This document shows, piece after piece, positions 40,873-49,489 of a stretch of 64,000 bases of DNA (the first letter of the stretch is position 1; every line of letters starts with the position of its first letter). Under the pieces are notes generated by a model that did no database searches, was not told the DNA's origin, and saw only the letters and a program-made list of their open reading frames with translations. This DNA is from Myxococcales bacterium (GTDB lineage: Bacteria > Myxococcota_A > Polyangia > Haliangiales > Haliangiaceae): NCBI GenBank assembly GCA_016716835.1, contig JADJUW010000001.1:2376001-2440000 (forward strand), read 5' to 3'. Both the position numbers and the translations under genes were made by a program.

Positions 40873-41661
40873 CTAGAACAACATGTAGATGAGCCGCGCG
40901 ACCAGCAGCAGCATGACGACGAGTACGACGTGGCGCACGCGCGCGCTGCCACCGCGCACCGCCCATGCGACGCCGAGATACGAACCGACCATTTGTGCGG
41001 CGGCCATCGGTAGCGCCATGCGCCACGCGACGTGCCCGTGCGCCGCAAACCACGCCACGGCCGCGAGATTGGTCGCGAAGTTTACGACCTTGGCCGACGC
41101 CGAGGCCTGCAAAAAGCTGGCATTGGCAAGCGCGACGTAAGCCAGCAAGAGAAACGTACCGGTGCCGGGACCAAAAAACCCATCATAAACCCCGGCCACC
41201 GCCGGCAGCACGACGTCGAGTCGCCATGGGGCGGTGCGGACGACAGCCTCTCCTTCGACAGTAAGCTCGTTGGCGTCGGCGCGCTTGCTGCCTGCATGGC
41301 GCAGGCGCAAGATCACAAGGCCAGCGCCCACCAACATCGCGAGCAGCACGGGCCTCAATTCGCTTGGATCGACATACAGCGCCAACGCCGCGCCGCCGGC
41401 CGCACAGGGCGCCGCGATGGCAAAGGGCACGAGCAGCGATCGCCACGGCGTCGCCGCAAATTGCCCGGCGCGATAGTAGCGCCACAGCGCCATCCCCGAA
41501 CCAAAGACGCTTTGGCCCTTGTTGGTGCCCAGCGCGAGATGCGGCGGCACGCCCGCCCATAACAACGCGGGCAAGGTCACCAAGCCGCCGCCGCCGCCAA
41601 TGGCATCGACAAAACCGGCGAGCAGCGCGGCCGCGCATAACAGGGCCAGCTCTAGCTCCAT
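40873..41661 (-). CDS. TSUP (TauE/SafE) family membrane permease
   Basis: A 262-residue inner-membrane protein. It has the family's paired signature segments: GFVDAIGGGGGLVTLPALL...LGTNKGQSVFGSGMALWRYY in the first half and GVYDGFFGPGTGTFLLLAYV...SAKVVNFATNL in the second. About seven to eight membrane helices are visible. TSUP proteins export or import sulfite, organosulfonates or similar anions. The substrate cannot be told here. It lies 41 bp upstream of asd on the same strand. Confidence 0.9.
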   Translation of the reverse strand: MELELALLCAAALLAGFVDAIGGGGGLVTLPALLWAGVPPHLALGTNKGQSVFGSGMALWRYYRAGQFAATPWRSLLVPFAIAAPCAAGGAALALYVDPSELRPVLLAMLVGAGLVILRLRHAGSKRADANELTVEGEAVVRTAPWRLDVVLPAVAGVYDGFFGPGTGTFLLLAYVALANASFLQASASAKVVNFATNLAAVAWFAAHGHVAWRMALPMAAAQMVGSYLGVAWAVRGGSARVRHVVLVVMLLLVARLIYMLF

Positions 41662-41753
41662 GCGGCGGCAATGTACGCCAGCGTGGCCGCCATGTCGAAT
41701 CCTCGGCTAGTTGCCCCGGTGCAGCGGGAGCCTTGTAGTAGCGTCGGCGCGTC

Positions 41754-42404
41754 GTGGCGCGCGCGCAGGCTAACCCAACTCCCGCCTTGCAGCGCAAGGC
41801 CACCCGCATCGCGGCCATCCTCGACGAGTTAATCGGCGAGCCCGCTATTCCGCTGGTGCACCGCAATCCATTCGAGCTCGTGGTCGCCGTCGCGCTGTCT
41901 GCACAATGCACCGACGAACGGGTCAACCAGGTAACGCCGGCGCTGTTCGCCGCGGCGCCAAATGCAAATGCCTTGGCCGCGATGTCCGCCGACGAGGTGT
42001 TGCCCCTCATCGCGCGCCTTGGGCTCGCGCGCACCAAGGCCAAGAATTTGGTCGCCATGGCGCGCTTGTTGGTCGCCGAGCACGGCGGCGAGGTGCCTCG
42101 CGATATGGCGTTGCTTGAGGCGTTGCCCGGCGTCGGCCACAAGACCGCTAGCGTGGTGATGTCGCAAGCCTTCGGCGAACCGGCGTTTCCCGTGGACACT
42201 CACATTCATCGCCTCGCGGCGCGTTGGGGCCTCTCGTCCGGCACTAACGTCGTACGGACCGAAGCCGATCTGAAGGCACTGTTTCCACGCGAACAATGGA
42301 TCAAGCTGCACTTGCAAATCATCTACTTCGGTCGGCGCTACTGTCCGGCACGCGGACATCAAGCCGGGGCGTGCCCGATCTGCGCCTGGGCGGCGACCGC
42401 TTAG
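41754..42404 (+). CDS. nth: Endonuclease III (base-excision repair glycosylase/lyase)
   Basis: A 216-residue HhH-GPD enzyme. The helix-hairpin-helix is LEALPGVGHKTASVV with catalytic Lys130, and VDTHIHRLAARWGL holds catalytic Asp148. The iron-sulfur loop is abnormal: Cys197, then nine residues, Cys207, two residues, Cys210, then only six residues to the end. The usual pattern is C-x6-C-x2-C-x5-C, so the fourth Cys is missing and the first gap is longer. The iterated palindrome (42342-42358) lies exactly in this loop, encoding CPARGH. It should still remove oxidised pyrimidines if the fold is kept. The LanC-like gene is convergent, 13 bp away. Confidence 0.88.
   Translation: MARAQANPTPALQRKATRIAAILDELIGEPAIPLVHRNPFELVVAVALSAQCTDERVNQVTPALFAAAPNANALAAMSADEVLPLIARLGLARTKAKNLVAMARLLVAEHGGEVPRDMALLEALPGVGHKTASVVMSQAFGEPAFPVDTHIHRLAARWGLSSGTNVVRTEADLKALFPREQWIKLHLQIIYFGRRYCPARGHQAGACPICAWAATA
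42342..42358. repeat. Iterated gapped palindrome, copy 4
   Basis: TGTCCG-N5-CGGACA at the end of nth, over the codons for the first iron-sulfur Cys (CPARGH). Confidence 0.65.
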
Positions 42405-42417
42405 GCGAGCTTACCGC

Positions 42418-43629
42418 TTAGGCCTCCAGCATGGGAATATCGACGCCAAGCAAGGTGTCCCAGCGCGGTTCGATCTCGCTGGTGGCAGCGTGAAATCCCA
42501 TGGCAATGCCAATCGCGCCTTCCAGCCATCCCAATTTTGGCCACATGCCAAACTCGCCGGTTGTTAGGTGCTCTCGCCCCCAACTGCCCCAACCAGCATA
42601 CGGCAGGTCCGCGCGACAAAACGAGAACGCGTCTTCGTACCAGCGCTCCGCCGCGGCCTTAAACGTCGCATCCCCACTTGCATGATAGAGCCGCGCAAAA
42701 ATGTGGGCGTTGCCGACTGAGCCGTGACACAAGCCTGCATCGTTGACGCCAGACGACGCCTTGGATCGCGCCACGCTCGCCATCGCCAACTCGTGCGCAC
42801 GGTCGACGCTGCCCCCGAGTCGTCGCTGCGCGTTCCAGAGCGCGGCCGCCGCGCCCAAGTCACCATAACACCAGCCCAAGCGACTACCAGGATCGACGTG
42901 TGTCCCGCGCGTAACGCTATAGGGTACGCAGCCGTCGGCCCGCGCAAGATCGATGTGGTCAAACAGCCATTCGCTGGCGCCCTTCACCATGTCGCCAGCG
43001 TCGACGGCCCCCGTGGCCGTCATGCGCGCGAGCGCGACGATAACGCCTAGCGCGCCGTGCGCGAGCCCGCAATCCGCCACCTCCTTACCCTTGTGCCCGA
43101 GCCAACAATAGCGACCTTGTTCGATGTGCGCGCGCTCGCGCAAACGGGCCACGATGGGTTCAAACAGCTGTTTAGCCAGGTCATGCTCACCACGCTCCCA
43201 TCGCTCCAAGGCGTAGACCGCGATGCCAGCCAAACCGGAAATTAAATCAAAATGTCCACTCCACGGCGTCCGCTTGAGCGCTGCCACAAGCGCGTCATCG
43301 ATGGGCTGAAGAAGCTCGGCAACATCATCATCCCCCATGTGGGCGATTGCCCACGCCGTGCCTGTGGCACCACCGAAAAGCCCTATGCCGTGGTGTGGTC
43401 GGCCAAGCTGCCGCATTAGATGTAAGGCGGCGGCTTCGTGCATCTCCGCATCCTCCTCGGTTTCGCCGCTCAGATAGGCCCACGCCAGCGCAACGTCCAT
43501 CGGCGATGATTCGACCCCTGCCTGCTCAACGCCTACTTCGCGCAAAGCGGCGACCACATCCGCCACCGCCGCCGCGGCGCGCTCGGCGAGGACTCCCGTA
43601 ATGATCGGCTGCCACATGGCCGCTAGCAT
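42418..43629 (-). CDS. LanC-like (lanthionine synthetase C family) protein
   Basis: A 403-residue protein of double alpha-barrel type. It shows the family's GxxG repeats (GLFGGATGTAWAIAH, SGLAGIAVYAL, CGLAHGALGVIVAL) and zinc-site motifs GWCYGDLG (Cys), GLCHGSVGNAHI (Cys-His) and LEGAIGIAMGF near the end. LanC enzymes add Cys thiols to dehydrated Ser/Thr; eukaryotic-type LanC-like proteins have other roles, for example adding glutathione to dehydrated residues. No LanB/LanM dehydratase, precursor peptide or exporter is seen in the window, so it is an orphan. Start chosen at ATG 43629; TTG 43653 and ATG 43617 are alternatives. Confidence 0.85.
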   Translation of the reverse strand: MLAAMWQPIITGVLAERAAAAVADVVAALREVGVEQAGVESSPMDVALAWAYLSGETEEDAEMHEAAALHLMRQLGRPHHGIGLFGGATGTAWAIAHMGDDDVAELLQPIDDALVAALKRTPWSGHFDLISGLAGIAVYALERWERGEHDLAKQLFEPIVARLRERAHIEQGRYCWLGHKGKEVADCGLAHGALGVIVALARMTATGAVDAGDMVKGASEWLFDHIDLARADGCVPYSVTRGTHVDPGSRLGWCYGDLGAAAALWNAQRRLGGSVDRAHELAMASVARSKASSGVNDAGLCHGSVGNAHIFARLYHASGDATFKAAAERWYEDAFSFCRADLPYAGWGSWGREHLTTGEFGMWPKLGWLEGAIGIAMGFHAATSEIEPRWDTLLGVDIPMLEA

Positions 43630-43785
43630 CGACACCGCGTAGCGCTTGCGCAAGCGAGGCGCGCGCTTTTAGGCACTCGATTTGATCGCGGCGCCCTACG
43701 CCGGGGGAACGACGGCCGCGCGCGTCGTAGGCAAGCGCGCCACGACGAAGATGCCAACCGCCATGATGGCATATATGTTCAACAA

Positions 43786-44139
43786 TTAGCCGAGGTGAGG
43801 CCGCAGCCCCCACGTCGCATACGCCGTGCTCGTCAGCATCGAAGCAATGGCAAAGACCTTCACCCACGGCGCGATGGTGCGCTCGCGATGCCAGCGCCGC
43901 AGCCCTGGCCCAAACCAACGATGATACCAAAGCCACGCATGCAGGCGCGGCGAGCTGCGATCAAAGGCCCACAACGAGATGAGCAAAAATGGCGTGGTCG
44001 GCATCACCGGCAACAGCGCGCCGATGGCGCCAATGACCACGAAGATGATGCCAACGGCCTGATAGAGCCAACGCTGCCGCGCGCTGACGAGCCGCAATAG
44101 CGGCGGCGCATCGGTCGGCGGCTGCGCGGGCGCTTCCAT
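43786..44139 (-). CDS. YbaN-like DUF454 inner-membrane protein, probably cut short by an in-frame stop
   Basis: A 117-residue membrane protein with the DUF454 core (GIIFVVIGAIGALLPVMPTTPFLL, SLWAFDRSSPRLHAWLWYHRWFGP, then RWHRERTIAPWVK). In YbaN another helix ending in a basic-Pro motif follows. Here a TAA at 43786-43788 stops translation. The same frame continues without a gap for 29 codons to a TAG at 43696-43698, encoding LLNIYAIMAVGIFVVARLPT, which looks like that missing helix. So the gene has probably just acquired a nonsense mutation, uses readthrough, or contains a sequence error. Restored, it would be about 147 residues long (43696-44139). Confidence 0.82.
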   Translation of the reverse strand: MEAPAQPPTDAPPLLRLVSARQRWLYQAVGIIFVVIGAIGALLPVMPTTPFLLISLWAFDRSSPRLHAWLWYHRWFGPGLRRWHRERTIAPWVKVFAIASMLTSTAYATWGLRPHLG

Positions 44140-44210
44140 TGCGCGATTGTAGCACTGAACCCGCAGTTAAGCCCCGAATGCGGACCGCAAGCCCGATCCG
44201 CTAAATCCAG

Positions 44211-45035
44211 TTAGCGCGAGGCGTCGAGTTGCTGCTCGCGCGCAATGCCTTTACGGAGCCACAGCCAGTATGCGCCACTAATTAGCAACCCCATGACGAT
44301 GGCCTTAGGGTTGGTGGCATGCGCTACCGGCGTGGCCGCGCGCGCGGGCTGCAGGAGCATTAGCGCATCATTAATAGCGTGAAAGAGCAACGGGCCCATC
44401 ATGCTGCCGCTGCGCAGCACGATAATGCCAATTGCGATCGAGAACGCCGCGGACTGTGTCGAGCGCATCAGCGCCTCGCCCAGACCGAATTGCATCGTAT
44501 AGGTGGGGATATGCAGATACGCAAACGTCACTGCCGCGGCCACGACGGCAAAGGCGGCGCGTTGCCGGCCACCCCACAACGTCAGCACGATGCCGAGGCC
44601 AAACACTGACTCAGCCAGCGAAATTAGCAAGCCAAGGCTCACAACCGCCAGCAGCGACGCCCACCCTGTCCATTCCAAGGCCGGCGCATCAATCAGAGAA
44701 ATTAGAAAAAACGGCGCCGTCAGCAGGCATGAAAACATCGCCCCCCGTGAGGTCAAGTAGATATTCCCCAGGCCAATCGAAACATGCGCCAACACCAGCA
44801 TCAATAAAACCAGCGCCCCACTCCAAACCAGCGAACCGACGAGCTTGGCGGGCAGCGGCCCCAGCGCGGGCATGCCAACCGCGTCTTTAAGATAAAGCAG
44901 CAACAGCAACAACCACGCGACAACGACCAGCCACACCGGCGCCACGCGCAACGCGCGCTTGCTCAGGGACGCCCGCCCCCACGCCTGTTGCACCTCGGTT
45001 TCGCCGGCCGCCGCCAATCCGCCTCGCCACGCCAT
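44211..45035 (-). CDS. CPBP-family intramembrane protease-like protein
   Basis: A 274-residue protein with about eight hydrophobic helices. The C-terminal part carries motifs of the CPBP (CAAX protease/Abi) family: VTFAYLHIPTY (F-x3-H) and GPLLFHAINDALML (H-x3-D/N). The first motif, normally EExxxR, appears only as LAESVFGLG, so the catalytic glutamate pair is degenerate. Some CPBP proteins process MYXO-CTERM proteins in myxobacteria, and such substrates are encoded in this window; the link is only a possibility. It is divergent from the molybdoprotein gene, with 203 bp between. Confidence 0.7.
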   Translation of the reverse strand: MAWRGGLAAAGETEVQQAWGRASLSKRALRVAPVWLVVVAWLLLLLLYLKDAVGMPALGPLPAKLVGSLVWSGALVLLMLVLAHVSIGLGNIYLTSRGAMFSCLLTAPFFLISLIDAPALEWTGWASLLAVVSLGLLISLAESVFGLGIVLTLWGGRQRAAFAVVAAAVTFAYLHIPTYTMQFGLGEALMRSTQSAAFSIAIGIIVLRSGSMMGPLLFHAINDALMLLQPARAATPVAHATNPKAIVMGLLISGAYWLWLRKGIAREQQLDASR

Positions 45036-45238
45036 GGTCGCGCATGACTAACCCACGCGTGCGGTGAACGCAACTGCAACGTTTGCCGTTAGGTACGTCT
45101 CGTTCCGCCGGTGTGCACGAGCCTCGCCAACCATCCATTGCTCGAGTGAAATTACACGTGAGCAATTTAACGCCATAGTGAAATCGCACGCTGCCGCGCA
45201 CGCTCGACGCTTGACACCATCTATGCCAGAGTCCGCTC

Positions 45239-46000
45239 ATGACCGCCTCCGATGCCGACAAGCCTGCAAGCAAAATGGCTGGCCACAACGATGGCGCCAC
45301 CACGCCGGCGTCGGCGAATACCCCCGACGAGCGCGTAATAGCCGCGCGGCTCAAGCTGCGCGCGCGTTTTTTGCGCGACATCGAGCAGTCGCCGTCGATG
45401 GCCGATGCCAAGCCGCAGGGCACGGGGCCGCAAAACCGCCACGGCATGCCGCAATTGCCGCCCGACCAGTATGCGACGCAAAAATGGCCCGTGCTCGATC
45501 TGGGCGTGCTGCCAAACATCACCACCGATACCTTTCGCCTCACCATCGACGGCGCGGTCGCCAAGCCGATCACGCTGACGTGGCAAGACCTGCTCGCGTT
45601 GCCGCAAACCCACGACACCAGCGACTTTCACTGCGTCACCAAGTGGTCGCGCATGGATATCCCGTGGGTCGGCGTGCGCGTCGCCGATTTGCTCGCGCTG
45701 GCCGAGCCCAGCGATGACGCGCGCTTCTTGCTGTGCCACGCCAGCGACGGCTACACCACCAACGTCCCGTTATCTGAGGCGCTTAAGCCCGATGTGCTCT
45801 TGGTCCACACGGCCGATGGCAAACCGCTCACCCCTGAGCACGGCGGCCCATTGCGCATGATCACGCCGCAGCTCTACGCTTGGAAGGGCGCCAAGTGGAT
45901 CTCGCGCCTTGAGGTCCTCACCCACGACAAGCTCGGCTTCTGGGAGCAACGCGGCTATTCAAATACCGCCTATCCTTGGCGCAACGACCGCTACTCGTAA
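45239..46000 (+). CDS. Sulfite-oxidase-type molybdopterin oxidoreductase (YuiH-like)
   Basis: A 253-residue protein with the molybdenum-binding fold of the sulfite oxidase family. FRLTIDGAVAKPITLTWQDLLALPQ is followed by SDFHCVTKWSRMDIPWVGV (the Cys that ligates molybdenum), LLCHASDGYTTNVPLSEAL and PEHGGPLRMITPQLYAWKGAKWI. It lacks a Tat signal and the dimerisation domain of true sulfite oxidases, as YuiH-type proteins do, so it is probably cytoplasmic. The electron partner and substrate are unknown. The 203 bp upstream contain no clear promoter pair; a TTGACA at 45211 is too near the ATG to serve alone. Confidence 0.88.
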   Translation: MTASDADKPASKMAGHNDGATTPASANTPDERVIAARLKLRARFLRDIEQSPSMADAKPQGTGPQNRHGMPQLPPDQYATQKWPVLDLGVLPNITTDTFRLTIDGAVAKPITLTWQDLLALPQTHDTSDFHCVTKWSRMDIPWVGVRVADLLALAEPSDDARFLLCHASDGYTTNVPLSEALKPDVLLVHTADGKPLTPEHGGPLRMITPQLYAWKGAKWISRLEVLTHDKLGFWEQRGYSNTAYPWRNDRYS

Positions 46001-46070
46001 AACTCGGCTAGCCGCACGGGTAGCGACCGGCCCACCCCAAGGCGGGTCATTTTATGCTACCGACGCGCGC

Positions 46071-46676
46071 ATGACTACGTATTCCAAGCGGGTGCTGGTG
46101 CTATTTGCGCACCCCGCGCTGCAACGCTCGCGGGTGAATCGTCGGCTGGCGGCCGCCGCACAGGAACTGCCGGGCGTGACGTTCCACGACCTCTACGAGG
46201 CCTACCCCACCATGATCGTCGATGTCGCGCGCGAGCAGGCGCTGCTCCGCGAGCACGACATCATCGTGCTGCAGCACCCGTTTTATTGGTACTCGTCACC
46301 CGCGCTGATCAAAGAGTGGATGGACCATGTCCTCACCCACGGCTGGGCCTATGGCGAGGGCGGCACCGCGCTGCGCGATAAGGCGCTGATGGTCGCCATC
46401 ACCACAGGCGGTCCACGCGCGGCCTACCAGGCCAGCGGGCGCAACCGCTTTGCCATTCGCGCGCTGCTGGCGCCGCAAGATCAAACCGCGCATCTATGTG
46501 GCATGCATTTTCTCGCGCCCTTCGTGGTGCACGGTGCGATGGCGCTCGCGCCGGCGCAGGTCGACGAGGCCGCCTCGCAGTACGCCCGCGTGCTGCGCGC
46601 GCTGCGCGATGACCACCTGCTGCTGACCGCCGCCACCAGCGCCGATTATATTTCCGAGGTACTAACCAATGAGTAG
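46071..46676 (+). CDS. kefF: KefF-like NAD(P)H quinone oxidoreductase, ancillary to potassium efflux
   Basis: A 201-residue flavodoxin-like-fold enzyme of the Kef ancillary type: VLVLFAHPALQRSRVNRRL at the FMN site, IIVLQHPFYWYSSPALIKEWMDHVLTHGWAYGEGG and AITTGGPRAAYQASGRNRF. KefF and KefG bind to the antiporter and are needed for full activity while reducing quinones. Its last 8 bp overlap the start of the kefC-like gene, which fixes the assignment. I start at the ATG at 46071; the frame upstream lies inside the molybdoprotein gene. Confidence 0.9.
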   Translation: MTTYSKRVLVLFAHPALQRSRVNRRLAAAAQELPGVTFHDLYEAYPTMIVDVAREQALLREHDIIVLQHPFYWYSSPALIKEWMDHVLTHGWAYGEGGTALRDKALMVAITTGGPRAAYQASGRNRFAIRALLAPQDQTAHLCGMHFLAPFVVHGAMALAPAQVDEAASQYARVLRALRDDHLLLTAATSADYISEVLTNE

Positions 46677-48507
46677 CAGCATCCTCGCGCAAGCCGCCAT
46701 CTATCTCGCCGCCGCCGTGGTCGCGGTGCCGCTCGCCAAACGCGCCGGCCTGGGCGCCGTGCTCGGCTATCTCATCGCGGGCATCGCGGTGGGCCCGTTT
46801 GCGCTGCAGCTCATTGGCAGCGAGGGCGCACACGTCATGCACTTTGCCGAGTTTGGCGTCGTCATGATGCTCTTCATCGTTGGCCTTGAGCTCAAGCCGT
46901 CTATGTTGTGGCAAATGCGAGGTCCGATTTTTGGACTTGGCACCGCGCAGGTCGCCGCCACCCTCGCCGTGGTCGCGCTCCTCGCGCTCGCGTTTGGGCT
47001 GGGCTGGCGCACCGCCCTGGTGCTCGGCATGATTGCCGCCTGCTCTTCCACCGCGCTAGTCTTGCAGAGCCTTGCCGAAAAAGGCCTCGACAAGAGCGAG
47101 GGCGGCCGCGCCAGCTTTGCGGTGCTGCTGTTTCAGGACATCTCGGTCATCCCGATGCTCGCGGTGGTGCCGCTGCTCGCGACCGCGGTTGCCACCGACG
47201 AACGACCGGCGTGGCAGTCCGCGCTGCTCATCGTCGCCGCAGTCGTCGTTGTCGTAATCGGTGGCCGCTACGCGCTGCGCCCCATCTTTCGCTATCTCGC
47301 CGCCACCCGGCTGCGCGAGGTGCTCACCGCGGCGGCGCTGCTCCTCATCGTCGGGGTCACCATCTTGATGCAAGCCGTGGGGCTATCCCCAGCGCTGGGC
47401 GCCTTTCTCGCCGGCGTCCTGCTCGCTGAGAGCGAATATCGCCACCAGCTCGAGACCGACATCGAGCCCTTCAAGGGGCTCTTGCTCGGCGTGTTTTTCG
47501 TCACGGTCGGTGCCAGCATCAACTTCGGCGTCGTCGCGTCGCAGCCGGGGCTCATCGTTGCCGCCACCCTCGGCATTATTGCGGTAAAGGGGCTGGTGCT
47601 CTTTGCCCTCGGCCGCGCGTTCAAGATGTCGCGCGTCGCCACCTTTGTGTTCGCCTTCGCCTTGGCGCAGGTCGGCGAATTCGCCTTCGTGCTCGTAACA
47701 CTTGCGAGCGGCCATGGCTTGCTCGTTGGGCAGGCCAGCGAGATCGTGGTCGCCGTGGTAGCGCTCACCATGATGTTGACGCCGCTGCTGCTAATTAGCC
47801 TGCAGCGCTGGGTGCTGCCGCGCTTGGCCGCGCCCCGAGAAGCCCGCGAGGCGGACGAAATCACCGAGCATGAGGCGCCCGTGGTGATGGCGGGCTTTGG
47901 GCGCTTTGGGCAAATTGCGGGCCGCTTCCTGCGTTACAGCGGCGTGCCGGTCACCGTGCTCGACGTCGACCCGGAGATCATCGAGATCGTGCGTCGCCTA
48001 GGCATGCAAGTTTACTATGGCGACGCCTCGCGCCTTGACCTCTTGCACGCGGCGGGTTGCGCGCGCGCCAAGCTCTTCATCTTGGCCGTCGATGACGCCG
48101 ATAAGTCACTCGAGATCGCCGCCACCGTGCAGGAGCATTTTCCGCACCTGCGCATCTTGGCTCGCGCCGCCGATCGCCCGCATTATTATCGCCTTCGCGC
48201 CATGGGCATCACCGACGTCGTTCGTGAGACCTTCGGTAGTGCGTTGCAGCTCGGCCAGCTTGGCCTCATGGCGCTCGGCACGCGGGCACATCACGCCCAT
48301 CGCACCGCGCAGTTATTTAAGGCCCACGACGATGCAATGATCGAGCGCCTGGCTACCGTGTATGGCAGCGTCGAGCGTACGGCGTTTTTTGACGAGGCCC
48401 GCCGCGCGTTTGAGCAGCTCGAATCCACCATGCGCAGCGAGGTGGCTAGCGCGCACGCCAGCGACAAGGGATGGGACGGCGAAGGCCAGTCACAGGCTCG
48501 CCAGTAG
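46669..48507 (+). CDS. kefC: Glutathione-regulated potassium efflux antiporter, KefB/KefC type
   Basis: A 612-residue inner-membrane protein. About twelve membrane helices form a CPA2 antiporter domain (GYLIAGIAVGPF, FAEFGVVMMLFIVGLELKPSM, FQDISVIPML, LGAFLAGVLLAESEYRHQLETDIEPFKGLLLGVFF). HQLETDIEPF is the Kef regulatory-loop signature. A cytoplasmic RCK/KTN domain with Rossmann motif VVMAGFGRFGQIAGRFL (about residues 405-421) follows, then an acidic tail. It exchanges potassium for protons and is gated by glutathione adducts, giving protection from electrophiles. The kefF gene is translationally coupled upstream. Confidence 0.92.
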   Translation: MSSSILAQAAIYLAAAVVAVPLAKRAGLGAVLGYLIAGIAVGPFALQLIGSEGAHVMHFAEFGVVMMLFIVGLELKPSMLWQMRGPIFGLGTAQVAATLAVVALLALAFGLGWRTALVLGMIAACSSTALVLQSLAEKGLDKSEGGRASFAVLLFQDISVIPMLAVVPLLATAVATDERPAWQSALLIVAAVVVVVIGGRYALRPIFRYLAATRLREVLTAAALLLIVGVTILMQAVGLSPALGAFLAGVLLAESEYRHQLETDIEPFKGLLLGVFFVTVGASINFGVVASQPGLIVAATLGIIAVKGLVLFALGRAFKMSRVATFVFAFALAQVGEFAFVLVTLASGHGLLVGQASEIVVAVVALTMMLTPLLLISLQRWVLPRLAAPREAREADEITEHEAPVVMAGFGRFGQIAGRFLRYSGVPVTVLDVDPEIIEIVRRLGMQVYYGDASRLDLLHAAGCARAKLFILAVDDADKSLEIAATVQEHFPHLRILARAADRPHYYRLRAMGITDVVRETFGSALQLGQLGLMALGTRAHHAHRTAQLFKAHDDAMIERLATVYGSVERTAFFDEARRAFEQLESTMRSEVASAHASDKGWDGEGQSQARQ

Positions 48508-48579
48508 GCGTCTTTTCGTGACAAATTCGCTGGCGACAGCCGCCCTTGGTTGAGCTATATCCCGGCCCAAGAGGCCTCT

Positions 48580-49413
48580 ATGAAACATTTTGCGACCATT
48601 TCAATTTTCGTTACGATCCTCGCCAGCGCCGCGGGCTGCGGCGACAGCAACGGCGCCAGCCCTGAGGAGAGCGCGTCAACCTTATCGCTCGATTCAACGG
48701 ATCAAGCCCGTGAAGAGTCTGCGCTCATTTGGAGCGGCGTCGCCGGCGCCGAGCTGCCCCCTGGCGTCGGCGCGCCGACGCTCGAACAAGTCGCGGCGGA
48801 GGTCGCGTTCAATCTCGAGCAGCGCTACACGCCGTCGGATTGCATCGAGGTCGATCGCCTCGGCGTGTCGGTCACCGCGACGCTCGATCGATGCACCGGC
48901 CCATACGCCGTGCCTTCTGACAGCAACCTGCGCACGACGTATGGCGTACGCGCCCTCAGCGGCGAGCTGCAAATTGACGTCACGTCGATCGTCGACAACG
49001 TCGTTGGCTTGTCGGCGACGGCCACCGGCTTCACCTCGGGCGGCGCTGAATTCGACTTCTCGGCGGCGGCGACCTATACGGCAGACGGTGCAAATAGCAC
49101 GTTGCAAGTGGCGTCCGAAGCCACCGGCGAAGGAGTGCGCGGCAGCGAATTCACCCGCACCGGGGATTACACCTCGACCTGGAACCAGGACTGCGTCACG
49201 CTCGACGGGACTTGGGAATTTACCGTCGACGAGGCCACACGCGAAACGACGATCGATATCGAGCGTTGCGCGGATACCTGCCCCACCGGCAGCATCCACA
49301 TCGCCATGCTCTCGGGCGGCACCCTCCATTTTGAGTTCGACGGCAGCAGCACCGTGACCTGGAGCCTGGGTGGTCGCAGCGGCTCGATCGAGTTCGTTTG
49401 CTTAGAGGGCTAA
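48580..49413 (+). CDS. Secreted lipoprotein, 277 aa
   Basis: No family was recognised. The ATG at 48580 gives a good signal peptide with lipobox ASAAGC. The mature part has Ser/Thr-rich beta-type sequence with paired Cys (DCIEVDRLGVSVTATLDRC, DCVTLDGTWEFTV, IERCADTC). It resembles other small myxobacterial lipoproteins of unknown role. An upstream in-frame ATG at 48550 would put a non-signal tail in front. Confidence 0.75.
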   Translation: MKHFATISIFVTILASAAGCGDSNGASPEESASTLSLDSTDQAREESALIWSGVAGAELPPGVGAPTLEQVAAEVAFNLEQRYTPSDCIEVDRLGVSVTATLDRCTGPYAVPSDSNLRTTYGVRALSGELQIDVTSIVDNVVGLSATATGFTSGGAEFDFSAAATYTADGANSTLQVASEATGEGVRGSEFTRTGDYTSTWNQDCVTLDGTWEFTVDEATRETTIDIERCADTCPTGSIHIAMLSGGTLHFEFDGSSTVTWSLGGRSGSIEFVCLEG

Positions 49414-49489
49414 GGGAGGGCCCAAGCGCGCCCAAACGGGTGCGCAACCCCCATGACTTCACCAGGTGGCCGCGCTACATTGCGGGGCG

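Noticed and set aside
45211..45238. Promoter from the TTGACA at 45211
   Set aside because: A -10 element at normal spacing would fall at the ATG at 45239, leaving no leader.
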